The position numbers and the translations under genes were made by a program. Of a DNA stretch of 64,000 nucleotides, positions 17,019 through 24,605 are shown piece by piece. Within the stretch, counting starts at the first letter, position 1; every line of letters begins with the position of its first letter. Location: assembly GCF_900099965.1 (NCBI RefSeq), contig NZ_FNDJ01000014.1, positions 1-64,000 of the forward strand, read 5' to 3'. The stretch is from Nonomuraea jiangxiensis (GTDB taxonomy: Bacteria > Actinomycetota > Actinomycetes > Streptosporangiales > Streptosporangiaceae). The notes beneath the pieces were generated by a model. It worked only from the letters and a program-made list of their open reading frames with translations. It had not been told where the DNA came from and searched no databases.

Positions 17019-17512
17019 CTACAGTGCTTGTCTGATGCGGGTGGCCAGGTCCTCGGCCTGCTCCCGTGTCCACGGGATCAGGCCGTTCTCGGACATGAGC
17101 GCGTGATACTGCTGCCTCTCGTACGGGGTGCCCGGCGGCAGCGGGGCGACGTGCCAGTGCAGATGGGAGTTGCCCTGCTGGCTGCCCAGCGACAGCACGT
17201 ACGTGCGCTCCGACGGCACGACCGACTCCACGGCCAGGGCGACCTTCCTGACCACGCGCATCAGGTCGAGGTAGGACTCCTCGTCCAGGTCGCGTACGAC
17301 GTGCTCGACGTGCCGCCGAGGGCTGACCAGGAGGTAGCCGGGCAGGGTGGGTAGCCGGAGAGGAAGGCGAGGTGCCGGTCGTCCTCGTAGACGATCTGTT
17401 CGAGAGCGTATTCGGGGTCGCGTGCGACGATGGCGCAGATGAAGCAGGGGCGTGACTTCACCCGCGCCTCGTACGCCCGGACGTCGAAGGGCACGTTCCG
17501 TTCAAGATCCAT
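17019..17512 (-). pseudogene. HIT-family nucleotide-binding protein, frameshifted
   Basis: Two minus-strand frames join into one HIT protein. The upstream part starts at 17512 and gives CFICAIVARDPEY and VYEDDRHLAFLSGYP. The downstream part (to 17019) gives RVVRKVALAVESV and the histidine triad HLHWHVAPLP. The family sequence LSGYPTLPGYLLVSPRRH is recovered if one base is added near 17347-17351, in a G-rich run. Total length is 494 bases, one short of a 165-codon gene. HIT proteins hydrolyse nucleotide conjugates. This is either a real one-base deletion or a sequencing error in a homopolymer-like tract. Confidence 0.8.
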
Positions 17513-17532
17513 CCCCTGATGATGTCAGCCGG

Positions 17533-18720
17533 TCAGGCTGCGATCTCGGCTGGTTCCGGGATCGGGAGGGGGGTGATGGCGGCCGGTTCGCGGCGGGGGA
17601 GGAGGCGGGAGGCCAGTGCGATGAGTGCGCCCAGGAGGATTCCGATGCCGAGGGCCGTGCGCAGCGAGGTGGCGTCCGACAGGAAGCCGATCACCACCGG
17701 GCCCAGCAGCAGTCCGGCGTACCCCATGGCCCCCGCCTGGGCGATCGCCGGGCCCGGAGCGTCGGTCGCGGTCCCCGCCAGCGACAGCGTCAGCGGCGAG
17801 ATCGTCGCCACGCCCAGCCCGACGAAGAACATCGCCGGCAACGCCATCCCCGCCGTCGGCGCGAGCAGCACGACCGCGAAGAACCCGGCCGTGGCCACCC
17901 CGGACACGGTCAGCATGCCCCGCACCCCGAACCTGATCCGCAGCCTGTCACCGGTGAGCCTGGCGATCAGCATGCCCGCCTCGAAGACCGGGTAGCCGAG
18001 CGCGGCCAGGGCCTCGGGGGCGCCGAGCTCGTCACGCATGTAGAGGCCGTTCCAGTCGGCGACCGTGCCCTCGACCATGAAGGCGAAGAACATGATCGCG
18101 CCCAGCAGGTAGATGATCGGCGGCATGCGCCGGCGCGCCGCCGTGGCCGTCCGGGCCGCCGGGGACTCGGCCAGGTACGTACGGCCGATCAACACCATGA
18201 CCGGCAGCGACACCAGGCCGACGAGCGCCACGTGGGTGGTGAACGGCAGGCCCAGCGCGATGGACAGGCTGCCCAGCCCGCCCGCGGAGATGGCGCCCAC
18301 GCACCAGCCCGCGTGCATGCCGTTCATCAGCGGTCGCCCGTACGCCTGCTCGACCGTCGAGCCCTGGGCGTTCATGGCCACGTCGACCGTGCCGAAGGCC
18401 ATGCCGAAGAACGCCACGGCCGCCAGCAGTGTCGGGAGGTTCGGGGCGAAGGCCACGGCCGGCAGGCCCAGTGCGGTAAGCGGGCCGCCCACCCGCAGGA
18501 TCGTACGGCTCCCGGTGCGGGCCATGACGGGCCGCATGGTCTGCATCGTCACCAGCGCGCCCAGGCCCCACACCAGCAGAATCGAGCCGATCTCGGCCTC
18601 GGACAGGCCCAGCTTGTCGGTCAACGCGGGAATGCGCACAGTCATGGTGCCGACCATCAACCCGCCAAGAACAAAGGTGAGGATTGCCCCGTAGCGTGCG
18701 TTCCTCAGCTCGTTCGTCAT
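17533..18720 (-). CDS. MFS transporter
   Basis: A 395-residue, twelve-helix major facilitator of the YbjJ/fucose-permease-like kind. Signatures are RIPALTDKLGLSEAEIGSIL near the N-terminus and VDVAMNAQGSTVE after helix 4. The substrate is unknown. I start at ATG 18720 (TNELRNARYG), with GAGG about ten bases upstream. The 16 extra residues of the longer frame are not family-like. The TetR gene lies upstream on the same strand about 220 bases away, which makes an efflux or drug-export role plausible. Convergent with nothing: the HIT gene follows on the same strand. Confidence 0.88.
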   Translation of the reverse strand: MTNELRNARYGAILTFVLGGLMVGTMTVRIPALTDKLGLSEAEIGSILLVWGLGALVTMQTMRPVMARTGSRTILRVGGPLTALGLPAVAFAPNLPTLLAAVAFFGMAFGTVDVAMNAQGSTVEQAYGRPLMNGMHAGWCVGAISAGGLGSLSIALGLPFTTHVALVGLVSLPVMVLIGRTYLAESPAARTATAARRRMPPIIYLLGAIMFFAFMVEGTVADWNGLYMRDELGAPEALAALGYPVFEAGMLIARLTGDRLRIRFGVRGMLTVSGVATAGFFAVVLLAPTAGMALPAMFFVGLGVATISPLTLSLAGTATDAPGPAIAQAGAMGYAGLLLGPVVIGFLSDATSLRTALGIGILLGALIALASRLLPRREPAAITPLPIPEPAEIAA

Positions 18721-18941
18721 GAGTTCATACCTCGCAAAATCTATACGTTTTGGTGACATTTGCGGCACGTTGCGGTGCGCGGATCGACGGGCCGCACGGG
18801 GGTCAGGCAGGGCGGCATGGTTCGCGGGGGTCGGGGCATGGCGGAGCCGTGCGGACGTAAAAGTAGGCGTGGCTCGCCAGGGGCAGGCTTCAAGGGCACG
18901 CGGGCGCGAACAGGCCAGGGGACGTGCGATGCGGGCCGGGG

Positions 18942-19454
18942 TCAGGCGGTGGAGGCGAGCAGGGCTCTCAGCCGGGCTTCCAGGGCCTGGAGGTCGTCCT
19001 CGGAGTTGAGCCCCGGGTCGTGGCTGGCCACGTCCCAGAGCCCCTCACACGCGAGCCGTGCGATCTGCGACGCCAGCGGGTCGGGCTCCTCGCTGAGCCC
19101 CTCGCGATGCCAGCGGGTCATCGCCTCCCGGAGCGGTGCGAGCAGGAAGAGGTTTCCCGACGCGCTCGTGACGACCGCCCATCGTCGCAACCTGCCCGAA
19201 CGGACCGCGGCCATGGTGGCGCCGACATATCGCTCGGTGTAGGTTTCACCGGGCTGGGCGGCCACGAGCTCGTCGAAGTCCTCGATCAACCGCTCCACCA
19301 TGCCCTTGATCAGGGCCTCTTTGGAGCCGTAGTGATAGAGCAGGCCACCCTTGCTGACGCCGGCCCGGTCGGCCACGGCGGCCAGGGTGAGCGCGGCCGA
19401 GCCCTGGTCGCAGAGGAGACCCTCTGCCGCGTCCAAAAGCTCATCCCTGCGCAT
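18942..19454 (-). CDS. TetR-family transcriptional regulator
   Basis: A 170-residue repressor. The helix-turn-helix is at about residues 22-45 (TLAAVADRAGVSKGGLLYHY), followed by a C-terminal ligand domain with a WAVVTSASGNLFLLAPLREA segment. The start at 19454 lies six bases from a perfect 24-bp palindrome. The minus-strand TACAGT inside that palindrome is a good leaderless -10 box, so the protein very likely represses itself. The MFS gene downstream is its most likely target. The divergent cysteine desulfurase promoter would also be touched. Confidence 0.9.
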   Translation of the reverse strand: MRRDELLDAAEGLLCDQGSAALTLAAVADRAGVSKGGLLYHYGSKEALIKGMVERLIEDFDELVAAQPGETYTERYVGATMAAVRSGRLRRWAVVTSASGNLFLLAPLREAMTRWHREGLSEEPDPLASQIARLACEGLWDVASHDPGLNSEDDLQALEARLRALLASTA

Positions 19455-19460
19455 GCCTCT

Positions 19461-19484
19461 ACTGTACCGTCCGGACGGTACAGT
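19461..19484. promoter_or_regulatory. Perfect 24-bp TetR operator
   Basis: Half-site ACTGTACCGTCC is followed directly by its exact reverse complement. It covers the leaderless -10 (TACAGT, minus strand) of the TetR gene and ends 23 bases before the divergent cysteine desulfurase start. Confidence 0.85.
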
Positions 19485-19507
19485 CGCAAACGAGATACCC
19501 TGAGCAC

Positions 19508-20671
19508 GTGACCAGACCGTCGGCCTATCTTGATCATGCGGCTACCACCCCCATGCTGCCCGAGGCGATCGAGGCCATGACGGAGCAGCTCAAACGCGTC
19601 GGCAACGCGTCCTCGCTGCACGCCGCCGGCCGCCAGGTGCGCCGGGTGGTGGAGGAGTCGCGCGAGACGATCGCCGACGCGCTCGGCGCCCGGCCCAGCG
19701 AGGTCGTGTTCACCTCGGGCGGCACCGAGGCCGACAACCTCGCCATCAAGGGCCTCTACTGGGCGCGCCGACCGCGGCAGCGTGTCCTGATCAGCTCGGT
19801 GGAGCACCACGCCGCGCTCGATCCGGCCCAGTGGCTGGCCGACAGCCAGGGCGCCGAGGTCGAGCTGCTGCCGGTCGACGCGGACGGCCGGGTGCACCCC
19901 GACACGCTGCGGGCCGCCATCGACCGCGATCCCGACGGCGTCGCCATGATCAGCGTCATGTGGGCCAACAACGAGGTCGGCACGATCCAGCCCGTTCCCG
20001 AGCTGGCCGCCGTCGCGCACGAGCACGGCATCCCGTTCCACACCGACGCCGTGCAGGCGGTGGGGCAGGTGCCCGTGTCGTTCGCCGCCTCGGGGGCCGA
20101 CGCGCTCACGCTGACCGGCCACAAGATCGGCGGTCCGCTGGGCGTCGGCGCGTTGCTGCTGGTCAGGGGGATGACGCCGGTGTCCGTGCAGCACGGCGGG
20201 GGTCAGGAGCGCGACGTGCGCTCGGGCACGCTCGACGCGCCCGCCATCGCCGGGTTCGCCGCCGCCGTCAGCACCGCGGTGAAGGACCAGGCGAGCCTGA
20301 GCGCCCGCCTGACGGCGCTGCGCGACGAGCTCATCCAGCGCGTACGCGAGGCGGTCCCGGACGTCGTGCTCAACGGCGACCCGGTCGACCGGCTGCCCGG
20401 CAACGCCCACTTCTCCTTCCCCGGCTGCGAGGGAGACGCGCTGCTGATGCTGCTCGACGCCAAGGGCGTGGAGTGCTCGACCGGATCGGCCTGCTCGGCG
20501 GGCGTGGCACAGCCGTCGCACGTGCTGCTCGCCATGGGGGCGGAGCCGGCGGCGGCGCGGGGCTCGCTCAGGTTCTCGCTGGGCCACACCTCGACCCGCG
20601 ACGACATCGACCGGCTGATCGAGGTGCTCCCGGCCGCCGTCGAGCGGGCCCGCCGGGCGGGCCTCAGCTGA
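19508..20671 (+). CDS. iscS: Cysteine desulfurase (IscS/NifS family)
   Basis: A 387-residue PLP enzyme that takes sulfur from L-cysteine to a protein persulfide. The PLP lysine is K206 in TGHKIGGP. The catalytic cysteine is C329 in the flexible STGSACSAG loop. Other family marks are YLDHAATTPM at the N-terminus, TSGGTEADN and SVEHHA. GTG at 19508 has no good Shine-Dalgarno sequence, and GATACC nine bases upstream may be a leaderless -10 box. It lies before mnmA, for which it is the expected sulfur donor, with one opposite-strand gene between them. Confidence 0.95.
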   Translation: MTRPSAYLDHAATTPMLPEAIEAMTEQLKRVGNASSLHAAGRQVRRVVEESRETIADALGARPSEVVFTSGGTEADNLAIKGLYWARRPRQRVLISSVEHHAALDPAQWLADSQGAEVELLPVDADGRVHPDTLRAAIDRDPDGVAMISVMWANNEVGTIQPVPELAAVAHEHGIPFHTDAVQAVGQVPVSFAASGADALTLTGHKIGGPLGVGALLLVRGMTPVSVQHGGGQERDVRSGTLDAPAIAGFAAAVSTAVKDQASLSARLTALRDELIQRVREAVPDVVLNGDPVDRLPGNAHFSFPGCEGDALLMLLDAKGVECSTGSACSAGVAQPSHVLLAMGAEPAAARGSLRFSLGHTSTRDDIDRLIEVLPAAVERARRAGLS

Positions 20672-21728
20672 GGAAGGCCACCACGTTGGACCACGCCGGG
20701 TCGGCGGCCACGTCCACCCTGGGCTCGCCCTCCTCCCAGCTCACGATCAGCTCCTTGGCGTGGATCGCGGCGTCGCCGGTCGGGTCGGCGTACATGTGGA
20801 TGATGCGATGCCCCTCCGCGCTCAGGTGCGCCGCCAGCACCGCGTCGCCGTGCAGCTTGAGCAGGCGGGCGGCCAGGCGCTCCTCGAAGTCGCGCAGCGC
20901 AGCCAGCGACTCGCCGACGGGCAGGCCGTTCTCGTCGCGGTGGGTGTACGGGAGGGTGATCACGATGTGCTGGTCGAACAGCGGATGGTCGACCGGGCGC
21001 AGCGGGTGGCGGGCGGTGGCGACGAGCGCCGCCCCGCTCGCGGTCTGGCCTTCGAGCAGCACCCACTCCTCGTCGGTGTAGCCCGAGGCCAGGTCGGCGA
21101 CCACCGCGGGCAGGTGCACGGCCCCCACGGCGTCGATCGGCTCGAACGTGGCCGGCGTGATCTCCCCCACCCACCTGGCCACGTCGTCCTCGCCGAGCAG
21201 CCAGTCGAGGGCCAGCAGCGTGGCCTCCATCCGGGTGTCCTCGTCCAGCTCGCCGAAGATCGGATGGTAGGCGGACACGTCCACCCGCGGCTGGTTTCGT
21301 GGCACCCGCAGGCCCAGCATCAGCTTGTCCAGCGCGAACTCGTAGCCGCCCACGTCGAGCGTGAGCTCCAGCGCCTGCGGATTGGCCTGCCGTGACGGGT
21401 GGAACTCCCACAGCAGGTCGGACGGCGGCGCGGCCTTGGCCCAGCGGTGCGCGAGCGAGCGCAACTCGGCGTCGCCCGCCGCGGTCACGACCAGCGCGTG
21501 CGCGGCGTTCCTGCCGGGGGTCACCTCCCACACCAGACCTGGGTGGATCGCGGCCACGGCCGGGGCGAGCAGCTCCTCCAGCCCCTCCGCGGCGCCCGCC
21601 GCCTGGTCGCCCGCCAGGCCCGCCGCCACCAGTGAGTCGAGCCGTGGCCTGGTCTCCTGCCACCACGTCCAGAACTCGGCGATGCCGTCGCCCTTTTCTT
21701 CCGCGTCCTTGCGCCCGAACAGTCGCAT
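20664..21728 (-). CDS. Hypothetical protein, possibly DUF695-like
   Basis: A 354-residue acidic soluble protein starting MRLFGRKDAEEKG. I do not firmly recognise it. It resembles actinomycete proteins annotated with DUF695, which have a WTWWQETRPRLDSL-like N-terminus. Features visible are FWTWWQETR near 19-27, EVTPGRNAAHALVV near 68-81, and a C-terminal FEERLAARLLKLHGD stretch. The stop overlaps the 3' end of the cysteine desulfurase gene by eight bases, tail to tail. The start is ATG 21728. The in-frame extension further upstream overlaps the mnmA promoter and gene and is not credible. Confidence 0.75.
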   Translation of the reverse strand: MRLFGRKDAEEKGDGIAEFWTWWQETRPRLDSLVAAGLAGDQAAGAAEGLEELLAPAVAAIHPGLVWEVTPGRNAAHALVVTAAGDAELRSLAHRWAKAAPPSDLLWEFHPSRQANPQALELTLDVGGYEFALDKLMLGLRVPRNQPRVDVSAYHPIFGELDEDTRMEATLLALDWLLGEDDVARWVGEITPATFEPIDAVGAVHLPAVVADLASGYTDEEWVLLEGQTASGAALVATARHPLRPVDHPLFDQHIVITLPYTHRDENGLPVGESLAALRDFEERLAARLLKLHGDAVLAAHLSAEGHRIIHMYADPTGDAAIHAKELIVSWEEGEPRVDVAADPAWSNVVAFLS

Positions 21729-21795
21729 GGGGTGAATACTCCCAGACCGAGGCCATGGTCGCGCACTCCCGCGCGGACAGTACGCTGGAACGGTC

Positions 21796-22860
21796 ATGGG
21801 ACTTCGTGTGCTTGCCGCCATGTCGGGCGGCGTCGACTCCGCCGTGGCCGCAGCCAGGATCGCCGAGGCCGGCCACGACGTCACTGGTGTGCACCTGGCC
21901 TTGTCGGCCAACCCGCAATCCCACCGCACGGGGGCCAGGGGCTGCTGCACGATCGAGGACTCCCGGGACGCGCGGCGCGCGGCCGACGTGATCGGGATCC
22001 CCTTCTACATCTGGGACATGGCCGAGCGCTTCCAGCGCGACGTGGTGGCGGACTTCGTGTCCGAATACGCCGCGGGCCGCACGCCCAACCCGTGCCTGCG
22101 CTGCAACGAGAAGATCAAGTTCTCGGCGGTGCTCGACCGGGCGCTGGCCCTGGGCTTCGACGCGGTCGCCACCGGGCACCACGCCCAGCTGGCCGACGGG
22201 GTGCTGTCCAGGAGCGTCGACCCGGGCAAGGACCAGTCCTACGTGCTCGGCGTGCTCACCCGCGAGCAGCTCAGCCACGCGATCTTCCCGCTGGGCCACT
22301 CGACCAAGGCCGAGGTGCGCGAGGAGGCCGCCAGGCGCGGGCTGACCGTGGCCGACAAGCCCGACAGCCACGACATCTGCTTCATCGCCGACGGTGACAC
22401 GCGGGGCTTCCTGGCCCAGCGGCTCGGGGCGGCCGAGGGGCCGATCGTCGACCAGAGCGGCGAGGTCGTCGGCAGCCACCAGGGGGCGCACGGGTTCACG
22501 GTGGGGCAGCGCAAGGGGCTGCGCATCGACCGGCCCGCCGCCGACGGCAGGCCCCGTTACGTGCTGTCGATCGAGCCGGTGTCCAACACGGTGACGGTCG
22601 GGCCGCGTTCCGCGCTGGAGGTGACCTCGATCACCTGCGGCCGGCCGGTCTGGAACGGCCCGTCCCGCTTCGACGACCTCACTGTGCAGCTGCGGGCGCA
22701 CGGCGAGGTCTACGGGTGCCGGTTCGAGGAGGTCGGCGGCGGTCTGCGCATCGACCTCGACCGGCCCGCCACCGGTGTCGCGGCCGGGCAGGCGGCGGTC
22801 CTCTACTCCGGCGCCACGGTCATCGGCTCGGCGACCATCGTCTCCGCCGCCCAGGCGTAA
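21796..22860 (+). CDS. mnmA: tRNA-specific 2-thiouridylase
   Basis: A 354-residue enzyme that thiolates U34 of Lys, Glu and Gln tRNAs. The PP-loop is SGGVDSAVAA near residues 10-19. The two catalytic cysteines are C100 in NPCLRCN and C195 in HDICFI. The central tRNA-binding region (GHHAQL, DQSYVLGVL) and the C-terminal beta-barrel follow. TACGCT nine bases before the ATG could be a near-leaderless -10 box. Sulfur would come from the nearby cysteine desulfurase. Confidence 0.97.
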   Translation: MGLRVLAAMSGGVDSAVAAARIAEAGHDVTGVHLALSANPQSHRTGARGCCTIEDSRDARRAADVIGIPFYIWDMAERFQRDVVADFVSEYAAGRTPNPCLRCNEKIKFSAVLDRALALGFDAVATGHHAQLADGVLSRSVDPGKDQSYVLGVLTREQLSHAIFPLGHSTKAEVREEAARRGLTVADKPDSHDICFIADGDTRGFLAQRLGAAEGPIVDQSGEVVGSHQGAHGFTVGQRKGLRIDRPAADGRPRYVLSIEPVSNTVTVGPRSALEVTSITCGRPVWNGPSRFDDLTVQLRAHGEVYGCRFEEVGGGLRIDLDRPATGVAAGQAAVLYSGATVIGSATIVSAAQA

Positions 22861-22905
22861 CCGGCCCGCCGACTCCGGGAGGCACCGACCAGCTCGCCGG
22901 GGGTG

Positions 22906-23538
22906 TCAGCCGAGGGTGACCGACTCGCCGATCTTGAGGCGGCGCAAGTCGGCGTGCTGCTTGTCCGCCTCCTGCCGCAGCCAGTTGTCCACCAGGGCCA
23001 GGCCGATGTCGCTGAGCAGGATGTCGTGCGTGGAGAACGCCCTGGCCGGGCGCACGGCACGCAGGTATTCGATCATCTCAGGCAGCTTCAGCCAGGGCCC
23101 GCTGGTCGGGACCAGGAGGGTCGGCACCTCCACGGCCGGCACCGTGAGGGCGTCGCCGGGGTAGAACACCTCGTCGTCGAGCATGAAGCCGACGTTCTGG
23201 ACGACGGGCACGTCCGGGTGGGTCTTGGCGTGCGACTCCCCGAACACCCGCACCCGGAATCCGGCCGTCTCGAACGCGTCGCCCTCGCGTACCACCCGGA
23301 CCTCGGCCGGCACCTCGGTGAGCTGCGCGGCGACGGCCTCGCAGGTCCAGATCTCCAACTCCGGCGAGGCGGCCCTGAGCCGGTCGACGTCCACGTGGTC
23401 GGCGTGCTCGTGGGTGATGAGCACGGCGTCGGCGCCGTCGAGGACCGGGTCCTGGGTGAACGCGCCCGGGTCGACGACCAGGACCTTGCCGTTCTTCTCC
23501 ACGCGTACGCAGGCGTGGCCGTACTTGGTGAGTTCCAT
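22906..23538 (-). CDS. MBL-fold metal-dependent hydrolase
   Basis: A 210-residue metallo-beta-lactamase-fold protein of the UlaG/RomA-like kind. The metal motif is THEHADHVD near residues 42-50, with further ligand candidates at GESHAKTHPDVP, YPGDAL and a late STHD histidine. The start is ATG 23538 (MELTKYGHAC), which is the family N-terminus. The longer open frame is antisense to the next gene. Its leaderless -10 box overlaps that of the divergent MetE-like gene. Substrate is unknown. Confidence 0.88.
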   Translation of the reverse strand: MELTKYGHACVRVEKNGKVLVVDPGAFTQDPVLDGADAVLITHEHADHVDVDRLRAASPELEIWTCEAVAAQLTEVPAEVRVVREGDAFETAGFRVRVFGESHAKTHPDVPVVQNVGFMLDDEVFYPGDALTVPAVEVPTLLVPTSGPWLKLPEMIEYLRAVRPARAFSTHDILLSDIGLALVDNWLRQEADKQHADLRRLKIGESVTLG

Positions 23539-23545
23539 CCGGCAG

Positions 23546-23555
23546 AGCCTACGCT
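23546..23555. promoter_or_regulatory. Overlapping divergent leaderless -10 boxes
   Basis: The ten bases AGCCTACGCT carry TACGCT on the plus strand (23550-23555) and TAGGCT on the minus strand (23551-23546). They share the central TA. Each is followed by exactly seven bases and then an ATG, at 23563 and 23538. Confidence 0.65.
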
Positions 23556-23562
23556 GGTGCCC

Positions 23563-24570
23563 ATGTCTACGTGGGAAGCCACCGGGGTGGGATCGCATCC
23601 GGGTGAGGATCATCTTGAGGCGATCAGAGTCGTGTTCGGCGAGGTGCCCGGGCTGCCGTACCTGCCCGAGTTGCCCGCGCGGGGGGTCGGCGCCGACCTG
23701 GTCGGGCGGACCGCGGGGTTGCTCGTCGACCTGTTCGTCGAGGTGCAGCCGTCCGGGTGGCGGCTGAGTGACCGGCCGGGGCGCGACCACCAGCGGGCCG
23801 TCGATCATCTGCGGCGGGACCTCGACGGGCTGGAGGAGGTCGGGGACGGCTACTCCGGGCCGTTGAAGCTGCAGGTGTGCGGGCCGTGGACGCTGGCCGG
23901 GGCGATCGAGCTCAAATACGGGGACAAGATGCTGGCCGACGCGGGGGCCGTACGCGATCTGACGGCCTCGCTGGCGCAGGGGGTCGCCGATCACTGCGCC
24001 GAGGTGCGGCGGCGGCTGCCCGGAGTGACGGAGATCGTGCTGCAGCTCGACGAGCCGGGGCTGCCGGGGGTGCTGGCGGGGACGGTGCCGACCGCGTCCG
24101 GGTTCGGGCGGCTGGCCGCTGTGGAGGGGTGGCGGGTGGAGGAGTCGCTGCGGCTGTTCGAGGCCCCCGTCGTGCATTGCTGCGCGCCCTCGGTGCCCTT
24201 CGGCCTGCTGCGTTCGGCCGGGGTGCGCGGGATCTCGGTGGACGCGGGCCTGCTGCGGCGGCGGGACGAGGACGCGCTGGGTGAGGTGATCGAGGCGGGG
24301 ATCGTGCTCTTCCTGGGAGTCGTGCCGGGGACGGACGCGCGCCTCGCCGACGTGGGGGTGGTGGCCAAGCCCGTACGGGATCTGTGGCGGCGGCTGGGGT
24401 TCGCGGCCGATCGGCTGGCCGGGCAGGCCGTGTTGACACCCGCGTGCGGGCTGGCCGGGGCCTCGCCCCGCTACGCTCGTGCGGCGCTGGCGGCCTGCAA
24501 GAAGGCGGCCCAGGTGCTCAGGGACGATCCCGAGGGCGAGGGGCGTGTTCCTGTCGGTGGTCAGCGGTAG
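23563..24570 (+). CDS. Cobalamin-independent methionine synthase C-domain-like protein
   Basis: A 335-residue stand-alone relative of the MetE catalytic domain, corresponding in position to M. tuberculosis Rv3015c upstream of ligA. Zinc-ligand positions can be followed: H205 and C207 in VVHCCAPS, and C295 in LTPACGLAG. The glutamate ligand of MetE seems replaced by D227 in GISVDAG. LQLDEPGLPG matches the conserved MetE QiDEPal segment. There is no MetE N-domain, so it cannot be a normal methionine synthase. Its methyl donor and acceptor are unknown. Expression is probably leaderless from the shared divergent promoter. Confidence 0.85.
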   Translation: MSTWEATGVGSHPGEDHLEAIRVVFGEVPGLPYLPELPARGVGADLVGRTAGLLVDLFVEVQPSGWRLSDRPGRDHQRAVDHLRRDLDGLEEVGDGYSGPLKLQVCGPWTLAGAIELKYGDKMLADAGAVRDLTASLAQGVADHCAEVRRRLPGVTEIVLQLDEPGLPGVLAGTVPTASGFGRLAAVEGWRVEESLRLFEAPVVHCCAPSVPFGLLRSAGVRGISVDAGLLRRRDEDALGEVIEAGIVLFLGVVPGTDARLADVGVVAKPVRDLWRRLGFAADRLAGQAVLTPACGLAGASPRYARAALAACKKAAQVLRDDPEGEGRVPVGGQR

Positions 24571-24605
24571 CGTTTGCTCAGGGTGTTGAAGGAAGGGGGC
24601 CCTTC

